A stretch of 64,000 nt of DNA from Begonia masoniana (lineage: Eukaryota > Streptophyta > Magnoliopsida > Cucurbitales > Begoniaceae): contig CM039512.1 of assembly GCA_022432975.1 (NCBI GenBank), positions 45,472,309-45,536,308 on the forward strand, given 5' to 3'. Every line of letters starts with the position of its first letter. Positions within the stretch are counted from its first letter, which is position 1. The notes under the pieces were generated by a model that was given only the letters and a program-made list of their open reading frames with translations, did no database searches and was not told where the DNA came from. The position numbers were made by a program, and so were the translations under genes. Below, piece after piece: positions 33,448-45,021 of this stretch.

Positions 33448-35943
33448 TGTAACACCCGAGTTTTTCGGGTTTTCACTCCAAGGGTATTTTTGTAAATAAG
33501 AAATTTAGGTCCGTTAGTGAGTAAGAAGTGTTATTATGATTCTAGTAATTTAAGGGGATTTTTAGAAGATTAAGTAAATTTTAGAAAGTCCAAAGGTATA
33601 GTATAGAGCCAAGTTCCGTTTTTAACCCTATAGCGTTTTAATGTGTAAAAATAGTAAATTAGGTCCAATTTGCAAACGGAGAGTTTTGTTAGAACCCTAA
33701 GAATAAGTTGGAATATTGGGAGAAATAAGGGAATTTCTGAGTAACCAAATCGATAGACAGAATATTAGATTAAGCAAATAATTGAGCAAGGGGCGAAACG
33801 GTAATTGGCAAAATTGAATTTATTAAAAACCAAAACTCCCCCCCCCCCCCTTTCCATTCAGTTTTTCTCCAGAGTGTGAAGGTCTCCACGCGATTTTCTT
33901 CCCTCCTTCACCTTTCCTCCAACGATCGATCCGTTCCTTCGATTTCCGGCGAGTTTCTCTTCGATTTTCTTCTCCAAATCAACGCTTTAGGTACGTTCTA
34001 CGCTTTGGCATAGTTTAGTTGATGTTTTAGGGTTGGTTTTGATTTAGGGTTTTGTGAGGAATTTCTTGATTTCGTTAGAAATCGATAGGATTACTAGATT
34101 GTTGTCCATTGATGTTACCTTTGTTGTTATTTAGGAAGATTGAGTGGATTAATGGTGTTTGGGTGAATGTTAAAGTTTATTTTTGGCTGCTGAAGGTTGT
34201 AAATCTTCATTAATGGAGTGTTTGAATTATTGAGCGCATGGTGCTCGACGAAATGCCCGAATGAAGTGAATAAGAGTTTTAGGAAAAATTGTCCTAGCTC
34301 GGGGTTTCGTTTAGTCTTGATTTTTATAACATGGGATCGATATTATTAATGTGTTATGAAAATACCTTAGGTAACCCAAGTTCTCAAAGGACGGTGCTCG
34401 GCATAGCTAGGACTCCAGGTAAGTGGTGCTAGGTTTTCGGCTCTTAAAGCCCTACATTATATCGATGTTAGGAATTAATGTCTTAATGATGTTTTCACGA
34501 TTTTGGGGCTCTAAGGAGTCGGGTAGCCTAGGGTGCTTCCTATTTTCGATCGGATAGGTTCGTTTATGTATGTTAAGAAATGATTGATGATTGTTTGGAG
34601 CACTTTTTCATGCATCATGTTTTCTCATTTAAGATTTAATGAAATGTTCTTGCATGCACGTTTTCAAGAAATGTTAAGTAATGATGAAGGATGAGTAGGG
34701 CACAGGGCACGTTAATGGCAACTCAGGGCACGACGATACGTTAATGGCAACTCAGGGTACGACGATACGTTAATGGCAACTCAGGGCACGAAAATATGTA
34801 AATGGCAACTCAGGGCAAGTGTTTGGTCTACTGGGTAGACGGGTGTGCCTGTGCCTACTCATGCCTAATGATATATATGTATATGTTATGTAAAGAAAAT
34901 AAACAAAAAACGAACATGTTTTGAAAGACCATGCATTATGTATACTCATGTTTTAGTGCACCTCCTTACTAAGCATTAGGCTTAATGTGTTTATTGTATG
35001 ATGTAGGTGACGAAAACGAAGGTGAGGAACTTCCTCCTGATGATCAGACATAGGTGGTCGATGGGCGGAGCTCGTGGAGTCGGGATGTATTTTGGCTAGG
35101 CATGATGACCCGTGGGTTTACTCCGAGCGTTTTGTGGTAAATAGGTGTGATTTGGATCAATTTTGGATGATGATTTTAGGACGTATAGAAAGGTTCAATA
35201 TTTTGGTAATTGTATAGTGGATGTAGGCTTGGAGTAGATTTGTTTAGAATGATTGGAGGAACGTTATTGTCTTGGGAATATTTCATAGAATGTCTGTTTT
35301 TATGTTTAGCGTTGATGTTATGAATTAAATTGGATGATATTTGATGATTTTAGGTATTTTAAGTTGTATGGATTAGCTCGGTTTTTAGAACGATCCACGC
35401 GGTTTATTTTTATGAAGTTTAACCGCGTTTTGAACGACTTTTGAGTTGGTTTTTGGGTGATCGGTGGAGTGGAGATTTAGTGAGGGTAGTAGCGTTGATA
35501 CGTTGATGGTTGTTATGTTATGCCATTGAATGAAGTGGTGAGGGTGTGGGATGAAATTGATGAATGGAGTGAGTGTGGTGTGCAAGGGTGAGGGAGTGAC
35601 GAAGGAAAGAAACGAAGGAAGAAAATAAAAGAGAAACAGAAGGTTCTGGGATCGAACGCTTAAAGTCTTGCGTTCGATCGCAGAAATTAAAAGTCGAAGG
35701 AAGAAAAGAAAAGAGAAACAGAAGGTTCTGGGATCGAACGCCTAAAGTCTTGCGTTCGATCGCAGAAATTAAAAAAAAAAACAGAAGGTTCTGCGACTGA
35801 ACGCCAAACCTTAGGCGTTCGAACGCAGAACGTGAAAAATAAAAAAAATAAAAAAAAAATTTACATGAACTATTTGAGGGATCAAAGTTAGGATTACGTC
35901 ATGGCTTGGTCGTGGTGGCCCTGACCGGGTTGGGGTCGTCACA
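33448..35943 (+). repeat. 3' LTR of element 3 (family 3)
   Basis: 2496 bp; same order of parts as the 5' LTR, including GTTAATGGCAACTCAGG repeats (34705-34820) and inverted repeats (35650-35825). The first donor here reads TAG before GTACGT at 33991. It keeps about 126 bp (34514-34639, containing GGAGTCGGGTAGCC) missing from the 5' LTR; the solo LTR at 54034 has a similar GTCGGGTAGCC stretch, so this is a deletion in the 5' copy rather than an insertion here. Confidence 0.95.
34371..34418 (+). other. predicted 48-nt micro-exon in the 3' LTR of element 3
   Basis: Acceptor-like ACCTTAG before it and GTAAGT at 34419 after it, as in the 5' LTR. The third exon would start at 35007. Confidence 0.4.
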
Positions 35944-37312
35944 GACACGATTTATCGAGGATAGAAGGACTCGCCCTAGGGGTATGGGTTATTATACTTT
36001 CTGCATTATACCTAGCATTGCACGCACATATATTATTTTTTGTGGGATACCACTAGTATTGATGTCGGCATTTTTACTCGCATGATCACTTTACATATTG
36101 TGGCACGTATACTTTTTGACTGATTCATACAACCTATTGGATTTTAGATGCCATGTTTTACTTGCCTTTGTCGACGGGCTGTATTTGGGATTGTCATGAG
36201 ATTTATCATGTTTGGCAAGCAGATGGTTTTATACATGCATTTGATATTGTTCATGCATTGGTTTTCTGCTGTGCCATTTGGAGTTTGATACTGGAGGTAA
36301 CCGTCTGGTACTTTTAGCTGGGCCCATATGCTAAGAGTATCAGGGGGTTTTGCCCGGTTGTTGTGGTACTCCACACACTTGTTTGGATAGGGTACGCCCC
36401 CTTATAATAGGTGGAATGTAGGGTACGCCCCCTTACAATAGGCAGAATGTGCGGTACGCCCTGCAAATGGCGGAATGAGCTCGGAGACATGCTTGCCCAG
36501 TTACCCGACCTGGCCAGTGTCTGTTCGTTGCTACCCTGGGTATGATAAGTTCACTGCGTGGTCCCCTTGGACCCGGGGTTGAGTGGTTCGTCCCTCCTGG
36601 TGTGCCCTAGCGTGTGTGTCCCGGTGGCCCAGGATTGAGTGGTTCGTCCCTCCTGGTGTTGACTATTTCTCTTCTCCCTATGAGGCCCTGCTTGGTGTTA
36701 TCGCGGCCTTTCTGTGCTTATGTGGTTCGGAGGATCCGTGAGTGATCTCCTTTTTCACTGTACACCTGGATATATATTTTTATGATAGCATTGTTGATGT
36801 GGCCCTATGTTTACTACATCTACTTATTTTATCGTTAGCCCTATCAACCGTTTTAAATGAATAATAAGAAGATAAATGAATAACGTAGAAACTAGTTTTG
36901 GTTTTTTTTTTAAAACGTGTATTGATTTTATGAGGCATGCATCTTTTCAGTGGTAGGTATAACATCCCATACTGAGTTTGTCACTCACCCCAATGACTCC
37001 CCCTCTACAGGTAAAGGAAGGAAGGCTAGGAAGTGAGCTATGTCGTCTTGGATTTTCCTTGAGTCTCACCTTTTATTTTCATCAGCTTTGATTTATGTAA
37101 GTACGTATTTGAGATTGTACCTTACTTGGCATGTAATTATTTTCATTTATCTTGTATTTCTATTATTGTTTGTACTTTCATATTTGTTACTTCGAGGAGG
37201 TCCTGGATTTGTGTTAAATCTTCTGCATTTAACCTTAGGTTAGACGGTGGACCTCCCTGAGGTTGATTGTTTAACCTAACGTTTCTGTTAGGCCCTCTCC
37301 CGGGTCGTGACA
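35944..37312 (+). repeat. 3' LTR of element 2, right part
   Basis: It resumes after element 3 and ends GGGTCGTGACA at 37312, matching the 5' LTR end at 9759. From 36388 on it aligns with 8829-9759 (TACGCCCCCTTA repeats, two TGAGTGGTTCGTCCC units, the GTATAACATCCCATACTGAG stretch). The part 35944-36387 has no second copy in this window, so its assignment to this LTR rests on position. Confidence 0.82.
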
Positions 37313-37827
37313 CCAGGATTGAGCTCTTCATGAGATTCATATTTACATTACTTATAGCTTCCTTGTTTGTAGACAAAGCTTATTCAGAATTGTCTTTCTA
37401 AGACATAACTTGTGAGATTGAAGAGAAGGGGAACGCCCTCTAAGTTCCTACCTACTGATGGACTATTAGGGAGCAAGGGAAAGAGAACCAGTCACTATAC
37501 AGGAAACCTGAGCAGCTTGCATGAAAGTTGGATAGGCTGGTCCCTTGATACTTCATTCATTAGGGTCGAGATAGATGGAACTCAAAGCTAGTAACTTTGC
37601 CTCTATCTTTGGAAATGCATTTTTTTCTTTGTAGTAAAAAAGTATTGCATGACTAAATAATTCAAGGAGGGGCGCATTGCATGGAGGCTTCTTTTGAGTA
37701 GATGACTCATCGGGCCACCACAGTAAGACTTCTTTGGGAAAAAAGTAAGGTTGATTGACATTAAGAATCTCAATCATTTGTAGACAAAAGTGTTATAGTG
37801 GAAAAAATTGTTAAAGAGAAGTCTTGC
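37313..37827. other. unassigned sequence, with a probable copia LTR fragment at its right end
   Basis: No gene found. The last 80 bases or so (CAATCATTTGTAGACAAAAG and AGAAGTCTTG) resemble 47770-47830 in the decayed copia LTR, so this may be the 5' LTR end of that copia remnant, cut by the reverse-strand gypsy LTR that follows. The remaining sequence is unrecognised. Confidence 0.4.
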
Positions 37828-38390
37828 ATGCTCATGAATATGCTATGTTGTTCGTCAAACATGCAATTTGATCTGTTCTTTATTTTCTTGCATGACATGA
37901 ATCATTGAGGTTCTGATTCTAGAGGAGAGATGGCCTTACTGATTGTCCCTCTGGCAGAACGACCAACTCGCTCTAGGGGAAGTGGAATGGCGCACCTGAT
38001 GTTCCCTCTGACGGAACGGCCAAACTCAGTTCCCTACCCACAATGATTATTTACGTATTTTCTTTATGTTCTCTTATGTTTTGTTTACATGGAAATGTAT
38101 GCATAAAACCGTTTTCTATGATTTGAAAAACCATGATGCGTGAATGCATGTCACATACACATATCCTCAATGCTGTTAACATAACATGAAATAAACGTGT
38201 AAACAAATCCATCAACAGACAAATAAGACTACCATAAATGAACTCTCCATTTATCTCAACCTAGAAATCTCTACCCAAACCAAAGTGCTAAAAAAAACTA
38301 TAATCTCCAAATTCATCAATCTAGCCATCAACATCCTAATTCTTTGTGGTGTAGGCCAATCGGCCAAAACACATACAAACATACACTTAC
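37828..38390 (-). repeat. reverse-strand gypsy LTR, part left of the solo LTR
   Basis: Read on the minus strand it has the LTR landmarks, including TTGGCCGATTGGCCTACACC (hairpin at 38354-38365). It continues to the right of the solo LTR at 40977. The left boundary is approximate; no clear terminus was found. Confidence 0.6.
38386..38390 (+). repeat. target-site duplication CTTAC (left)
   Basis: CTTAC precedes TGTAATACCC and recurs at 40972-40976 directly after the solo LTR. Confidence 0.95.
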
Positions 38391-39333
38391 TGTAATACCC
38401 GGCTTGTACGGAATATTAATATTATAATATACGATGACATTTTTGTAAATATGTCAAATCATGTCAGTTTTGAGAGCGGAGAGCTTTATTACGATCTTAA
38501 CGATTAATAGAAATTTTAAGGAAATTACGAAATTTTTCGGAGTAATAACGCTATATTTTGAGTAATTATGTTTCTCGTAATATAAAGGATACTTTGGTAA
38601 AAATAGTAAACGAGGTCCGTTTTGTGAACGGACAGTTTTAAAAGAACCCTAGTAATAAGTTGGGTTTATTGGAGAAAAATGGAGATTTGGAAAAATCGAA
38701 TCGTCGGCTAATTAAGGAAACGAAGGACGAAACAAATAGAAAATCAATGGAAGGACAAATTGGTAATTTACCAAGTCAAAAATTTAAATTAAAAACATAT
38801 GTCCTTCTTCTTCTCCACGCCACTTTTTCTTCTCCTCTGTAATTTCTCTCCTCCGGCGTTCTCTCACGCGATTTCTCCTTCCGACGTCGGTACTCCGCTC
38901 CGGCGACTTCCGTTCTTCACTTTTCCTTTTTCAAACCCGATTCCTAGTAAGTCTCTAACGTTTTCTAGCTTTAGTTATTAGTTTTACGGAGTTTAAACGA
39001 TTAGGGTTTCGTTTAGGTTTTCGTTAAAAACGCGATCTAGGGCTCGTAATCGATAGGTTCGCCGTAGTTTTGAATATTGTGAACGTATTGAACGTTATTG
39101 GATAAAGTTAATCGATTTAGGACGAAAGTTAGAGATTTGACAATTCCCGAGTTTTGGGGGAAAACTCGTCAATGTTGATTTTGAGGTATCAAATGTTATT
39201 TGTTGGATAAAATGCCTCGTTGAGCTAAGTTAGTATTTTAGGAGAGTTCCTTAGTTAAGGTTTTGTTAAAAAAAAATTGGACGTTTAACGGTTTAATTCT
39301 CATTTTAACATCAACCGTTGTATTTTGCCTCAG

Positions 39334-39378
39334 ACAAACAACGCTCGTGGATGGAGCTTGAGCTGCTTTGGACACGAG
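39334..39378 (+). other. predicted 45-nt micro-exon in the family-1 solo LTR
   Basis: TTTTGCCTCAG precedes it and GTAAGT follows at 39379. It reads KQRSWMELELLWTRG, one residue different from the element 1 LTR. Confidence 0.42.
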
Positions 39379-40498
39379 GTAAGTTCTCGTGAATCTTCTC
39401 TGGCCGATTGGCCTACACCGTACGTCGAGGTCGTCTCGAGGAGTTTTGATGACGTATTCATTTTATTTGTTTGGATGGGTAGTTAGGTTTAATTGTTTTA
39501 TAGATTATGTTCCGTATAGTCTTGATGGTACACATGTTGTTTGTTTACGTCTATATTGAACTGTTCATGCATCACGTGTTTTAAAAGAACATAGAAAACA
39601 AATTTCCGCACGATGTTTTAAAGAAAATGGCAATGCGGCCTGGAGAGGGGCTATTGATCTATTGTGTAGGCACGAAGGGGTCTGTCACAATACCGCATTT
39701 AACACGTACTCATACAGTTTACAGATTATAGGTCATGCGAGATGGGGCTCAGGCACGGCTGTACGTGTTGTAAGCGTGTACCCCCCCTCTTCTAGCTGGA
39801 AAGAGTAGTCCGACCGCTGGATGTGCTCTCTCCGGTTAGGAGGCTGAGATCTCGATGACACCCACAGAGTAAAGATAAAGAAAATGCTGCATAATTTCTG
39901 AACTCATATGCACAGCATGCATTTACATTTACTAGAGCTTGCTTAGATTTTTATCTCATAGGTGTCTGTATGGTGTAGGTGGTTTCGACATAGGTGAGGA
40001 TGAGATCCCTCCACCTGAGGAGTGACATAGTTGACGGAGGATGGCTCGCGGTGGTGTGCTGGCGCAGTCGACGCTTACCTGACCCGTGGGGAAAGTATGT
40101 ATAGGTTTTGGGGTTATTGGGAATTGTCAGGATGAAATGAATAATTGTACAGATAGAAACATTTTAGGGTGTTTGGTTCTGTTTAGTCGATAGGTTTAAG
40201 TTATGATGTTTTGAAATGTTTTGGAAACTGATTTGATAACCGTTTGGGTGATTTCAAAAACAGGTGGATTTGTTTAGGTTTTAAACATATCCATGCAGTT
40301 TGTTTTCAGAAAACTGTACTTCGTTTAAAACACGTTTGAGTCAGTTTCGTATGAGGTTACGAGAGCGTATGAATGTTGAGTTTCGATTGGGTTTAAGTCT
40401 TTATGATGACGGTTGTATTGATAGCATTGAAGTGTGAAGAAACTAAAGGATTGGGAGTGTGTGTTGAAAGGGAAGAGGATTGGAAACAGGGAGGGGAC

Positions 40499-40735
40499 AC
40501 TCCCTGGAATTGAATTTCCAGGGAGGGTGGCGATTGATCTCCTAAAGAGGGGATCAATCGCCCCTCATAGTCGCCACTCTCTGGAAAAATCCAGAGAGCG
40601 TGGCGACTGATCGCCACAAGCTGTGGCGATGAGTCGCCACAGGCGATTTGCAACAGGCGACCATTCGCCTGTTGCAATTGCCGAAGGGCGATCAGTCGCC
40701 CCCTTTATGGGCGACTGATCGCCACTGCTTAAAGG
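40499..40735 (+). repeat. GGCGAT/ATCGCC palindrome cassette in the family-1 solo LTR
   Basis: It opens with the inverted repeat CTCCCTGGAA / TTCCAGGGAG. Then GGCGA and TCGCC cores follow in both orientations, among them GGCGATTGATC, GTGGCGACTGATCGCCAC and CAACAGGCGACC-ATTCGCCTGTTG. The flanks match the element 1 LTR, but the cassette does not. Confidence 0.9.
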
Positions 40736-40976
40736 GATGAAAATCTCTTTTTGCCCTCTGCTTTCTTTTATTTTAGTTTTTAATTGTTTTAAATTTGTTT
40801 TAAGTTTTGTTTTAATTAGTTTATAAACATAGACTCCGTCGGTTTCAATTCCGATTTCAATTCCGACATTAAAAGTTTTATTTCCGCTTATATATTAAGC
40901 CTAAAGTTTATTGGGATAAAAAAAAAATTATATATGTACGGAAAATTGGGTATAGTATTAGGGTCGTCACACTTAC

Positions 40977-41034
40977 CTTGCGTTCCGTGCACAAGATTAG
41001 GCAATTTGACCAACTTCTTTTTTGATTTGCAAAC
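40977..41034 (-). other. predicted 58-nt micro-exon in the reverse-strand gypsy LTR
   Basis: On the minus strand it follows ATGCTTTAG and ends in AAG before GTAAGT; the donor itself is now split by the solo LTR. The phase shared by other copies is open throughout (ends NLVHGTQG). Confidence 0.4.
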
Positions 41035-41791
41035 CTAAAGCATAAGAATCTAACCATTAACATCAATAACACCAAAAATGCATTCCACCATATTTGTTCA
41101 TCAGCCAAAAAGAGAAAGAAATTTAGGATTTAATGTAGATATCTAGCAAAGAAGCTTTAAACACAAACTCACCACTAAACACTATTCTTTCATCGTCTAA
41201 CAACCCCATTTTTCATAAAGAAAACCTAACCTACAACTTACCTTGAAGAAATCTTGAGAAAAGGAAGAGAAGAGGAGCTCTTGAGGGAGGAAGGCTTCAG
41301 AAATGAAATTCTCTGGCATCATGAAGCTTCAAAATGAAGCTTTATCCTTCATAACACAAAATTTGAGTGAGGTGATATCACACGATTTGAAGACAAGTCT
41401 TCTCCCACCTACCCCATTGTATTCTAAATGTTAGTTAGATTATTTCTAACTAAACCACAATTCCCTTATATTTCCTTCTCTCTCAACGTGAAAGTTTTTG
41501 GTTTTCTTTTAAAATTTGACTCCTTCAAACTTTTCATTTTCCTTCTACTTCTTCCTTCTTCTTTTCTTTTCAACGTTAGCCACCACATTTTCTATCTCTT
41601 CATTCTTTTATTTCTCTTGACTTTTCCAACCCTTCTTTCCCTTTTTTATTCTTCTTTCTCTTTTCTAACCCTATTAATAAATCAATTAAAATAATTAAAT
41701 TCCCACTAATCTTTTCTAATGATCCCCTATAATTTGCATATTTTATTGCATACCTATAATAAATTGTACGATAATATTCTCGGGTGTTACA
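40977..41791 (-). repeat. reverse-strand gypsy LTR, part right of the solo LTR (LTR 5' end)
   Basis: On the minus strand it starts TGTAACACCCGAG at 41791. A donor AAG before GTAAGT lies at 41242-41237, and the micro-exon at 41034-40977. A TC-rich first-exon region lies in between on the minus strand. The adjoining solo LTR cuts it inside the second donor. Confidence 0.75.
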
Positions 41792-43205
41792 ATGACAATT
41801 GAAAGTGACGACAATTTTAAGAGCTCGTGATCATAAGGTTTTAAAGATGGAGGAGTTTATTAAGTCTCTCATGACACACGAGATCATGATGAAAGGTAAC
41901 ATGTAGGAAAGCTAACAGAGAAAGAAATCTCCAAGAAAAAAAGATATAGCTCTTAAAGCCTCATCAAGCCAACAAGCTGAATTAAAAAAAAAAAAGGAAA
42001 ACGATGACAAGGAGATTGATTTCATCATAAAAAGATTCAACAAATCTCTTCAAGGGAGAAATTTACAAGGAAAAAAATTTATAAAGGAGATCAACCTCAA
42101 AATGAGAAGAAATACAATTACTTTGAATGTGGGAAGCTCGGACGCTTCAAAGACGAATGTTAACAAGTAAAGAAGGGTAAAAAAAACTTCAAGAAGAAAG
42201 CAAAGAAAGTCACGTGAGAAGATAGTGATGTAGATACATCATCCAATGATGAAGATATGACAAATATGTGTTTCATGGCTAAGGAGAATAAGGTACATGA
42301 TTTCTCTAGTGATCTAGATGAAAATATTAATGAGAATGAATTTTGGATGCTTTCGATGAGCTACTTGAATAATTTAATTTGTTTAAATCTAAACATAACT
42401 TTTTGAAGAAGGAGAATGCAAATTTAGTGAAAAAGCATGCTTTATTACTTTTTTATTTGAAAAAGAAATTGATGATTTGAAAAAGAAAAATGATGTCTTG
42501 TATACTATTGTCCTTAAATTTATTGAATATGCTCCTAGGTCAACAAAAATTTACTTTTGATAAAGCCGTTCTAGGATATCAACTTTTTCAAAAGAAAAAG
42601 GCTTATAGAAACTTCTTTGTTGAACAATCTATTTGTCATGTTTATAACAAAGTTGGTCATAAATAATTTATATGTCCCATGAAACATATTGGTCATAAAT
42701 CTTTTGATAAATTGCAATGAGTTCCTAAAAGAACCAAAATTAATGCTCAAAAACCTAAAAAAAAAATTGGATATCAAAGAAAAGTATCTATAAGGTTTGA
42801 AAATCTCCCATAAAAGACTAGTGGTACATTGATAGCAGGTGATCAAGGGATATGACGGGAGATTGTTCAATGTTTACCTCCATAAAAAAGAAAGGAAATG
42901 TAATATTTGGAAGAGAATAAATAGGAAAAGTCATAGGTTCTTAATATAGATAATGTCTCAAACTCTATCATTGAAAATATTTTATTAGTTGATATTGTGA
43001 AGCATAATTTTTTTTGAGTATTATTCAATCATGGGATAAAGGATATAAAATCTTTTTGAATCTAAAATTTGCATGGTTGTGGATAGTATAAACGTAAAGA
43101 TTCAATTTATTAGACATAGAAATGAAAAGTATTTTTACAAATGATTTGGATAATTTATCTCATCTTGATGAAAATGTTTTGCATCAAATACGTTCATTGT
43201 TTGTT
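41792..43205 (+). pseudogene. decayed copia gag and pol start (forward strand)
   Basis: Fragments in several frames match the gag of the copia element above: KVLKMEEFIKSLMTHEIMMKGN near 41840, a zinc-knuckle remnant FECGKLGRFKDEC near 42120, FLKKENANLVKKHA near 42400, a remnant of the second Cys motif near 42630, and protease-proximal IIENILLVDIVKHN near 42970. Many stops and frameshifts are present. The gag N-terminus and primer site are missing. Confidence 0.8.
43201..43205 (+). repeat. target-site duplication TTGTT (left)
   Basis: Precedes the reverse-strand solo LTR and recurs exactly at 45533-45537. Confidence 0.95.
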
Positions 43206-43499
43206 TGTAACTCCCCGAATTTTATAAATTCGATTCGCTACTCATAACGTTGTAAAACTAAGACAATCTGGGAAGATTTTAAAAACTTCACTCGACGGTC
43301 AAAATTTAACCTTTATTTAAAAACATCAAGAAAACTTGCAGCGGAAATTCATTTGTATAAAATAGGGTTAAAACAAATCACTAAAACAATACTTATATAA
43401 CAGTTAAATGATAGAAATAATCGGCCAAAGGAACGAGGACATAAAGGTTTTGAATATTTAAATGTCTTAAAATTTCAAACACATCCTCCGCCAAATAAT

Positions 43500-44110
43500 C
43501 CCAGCGGTAGAAGCAGAAACAGAATGCTTCTTCCGCTAAACAGTGCCAGCGGTAGAAGCAGAAACAAAATGCTTCTTCTGCTACCGACATCCACCGCTCA
43601 CACCTACGTGAACGACATCTTCCTTTCGACATCTGCCGAACGACACGTCGGCTACTCACATCTACCGCTCAACAGTAACACTAAGCATCCACCGATAGGC
43701 AACATCTACCGACAGACAACATCTACCGACAGACAACATCTACTGGTGAACAGTAACACTCAACATTCACCGATAGACAACATCTACCGGTGAACAGTAA
43801 CACTCAACATCCACCGATCACAAAACGACAAAATCTACTACTCACATCAACCGCTCACATCCACCGATCACAAAATGACAAAATCTACTACTCACATCTA
43901 CCGCTCACATCCACCGATCACAAAACGACAAAATCTACTACTCACATCTACCGCTCAATAGTAACACTCGACATCTACCGATTGACTTTGACTTCTGTCA
44001 AATGACAGCATCTACCGATCAATAGTAACACTCAACATCTACAGATTGACTTTGACTTCTGTCGAACGACAACATCTGCCGATTGATCCCTGCCATTTGA
44101 CATCTGTCGA
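43500..44110 (-). repeat. CATCTACCGA-type repeat array in the family-4 solo LTR
   Basis: On the plus strand CATCTACCG(A/C) recurs about a dozen times with spacers such as AACAGTAACACTCAACAT and AAAACGACAAAATC. Read on the LTR strand the core is TCGGTAGATG, the same as in the copia LTR array. The array starts with AGCGGTAGAAGCAGAAAC repeats. Confidence 0.88.
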
Positions 44111-44616
44111 ACGACGCAGAACCACATTAGCATTTACACTCTAAACCATCGGACAACTCTGCTTACTAAAAGAACTTATTAATTTTACTGCAATCATTCA
44201 AAACAACTTAAAATCACAACTTTCTAAAAATCCATAATAGAAAGCTACAATTAAACCAATCGTGTTTTCATAGTCAAGATAATCCCTAAACATGTCAAAA
44301 CATTAAAACTACTACTGTCATTAAAATCTTTAGCACATTTCAACAACACACTTGTCCACTAAGACTACACATACTGACATTTGTTAAATCGCCCATCAGT
44401 GCACCAAACCGCAGCATAAATGTGCTTTGTCAACTTCGCCTATTCTTCTGTAAACTCAGAGAAATCACCTGTTAGAAACTCAGCACCTACATCACAAAAC
44501 TCATCTATTAGCCTAATGCTAAATAAGTAGAGCATTAATGAAATGAAATGCTGAAACATAAATCATATTCATGCAATTTCTACTTTCTCAACTCAGTTGT
44601 GATTTCATTCGTTCAT

Positions 44617-44810
44617 GATCTAATCCTTCTGTACGATGGGAAGTGGATCAGTTTTCCCAAAGTATAAATCCTCTACTAGATTAAGGGGCGAATTAGTTTC
44701 CTTAATAGCTGATCTTATCCTTCTGTACGATGGGAAGTGGATCAATCTTCCCAAAGTATACATCCTCTACTAGATTAAGGGGCGGATTAGTTCCCTTAAT
44801 AGCTGATCTG
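44617..44810 (-). repeat. 94-bp tandem duplication carrying hairpins in the family-4 solo LTR
   Basis: The phrase CCTTCTGTACGATGGGAAG recurs 94 bp apart (44625 and 44719). Each unit contains two hairpins on the LTR strand: arms near TTGGGAA / TTCCCA and arms TTAAGG(G/A) / CCCTTAA. It corresponds to the 96-bp duplication of element 4 at 58155-58346. Confidence 0.88.
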
Positions 44811-44970
44811 ATACAATCTGTCCATGTCTCACCATGCCTTTACATGTAAATTCATTTTCGTTCTCATTCAATAAAACATGATGCATGACATACTAAAAAA
44901 CATTCATAAACACACATAAACCCTACTGTTTTGTGATGTAGGCCCGAAGGCACATACATACTCTACTTAC

Positions 44971-45021
44971 CTGGTCTCCTGGACAATGCTCAGTTGTTAT
45001 CTATCTCAGAAGTTTGCTCAC
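44971..45021 (-). other. predicted 51-nt micro-exon in the family-4 solo LTR
   Basis: On the minus strand GGCTTTAG precedes it and GTAAGT follows (44970-44965). In the shared phase it reads EQTSEIDNN, a stop, then ALSRRPG. Element 4 has Arg (CGA) at the position of the stop (TGA). The third exon (44486-44440) ends AEFLTGDFSEFTEE and TAG, close to element 4. Confidence 0.42.

Larger units (their letters stand above)
15831..35943 (+). mobile_element. Ty3/gypsy chromovirus element 3, both LTRs, interrupted by a copia element
   Basis: Both LTRs start TGTAACACCC and end GTCGTCACA (15831-18179 and 33448-35943). The interior has a primer site, gag, protease, reverse transcriptase, RNase H and integrase with a chromodomain-like tail. 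The copia insertion at 21535-32055 separates RNase H from integrase. The flanking pentamers are CCCAC (left) and GACAC (right), an imperfect match; the TSD may have mutated. LTRs differ by roughly 1.5-2% by eye plus a length change of about 126 bp. The copy is inactive: frameshifts, nonsense codons, a DKG protease motif and the insertion. Confidence 0.92.
38391..40971 (+). repeat. solo LTR, family 1
   Basis: 2581 bp from TGTAATACCCGG to GTCGTCACA with an exact 5-bp duplication (CTTAC) and no internal sequence, so it is the product of recombination between the two LTRs of a lost element. Landmarks: upstream hairpin GTCCGTT-N5-AACGGAC at 38615-38633, first donor GTAAGT at 38947, micro-exon 39334-39378, hairpin GGCC-GATT-GGCC at 39402-39413, acceptor at 39978, third exon ending GEDEIPPPEE with TGA at 40023-40025, and a palindrome cassette at 40499-40735. 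Confidence 0.95.
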
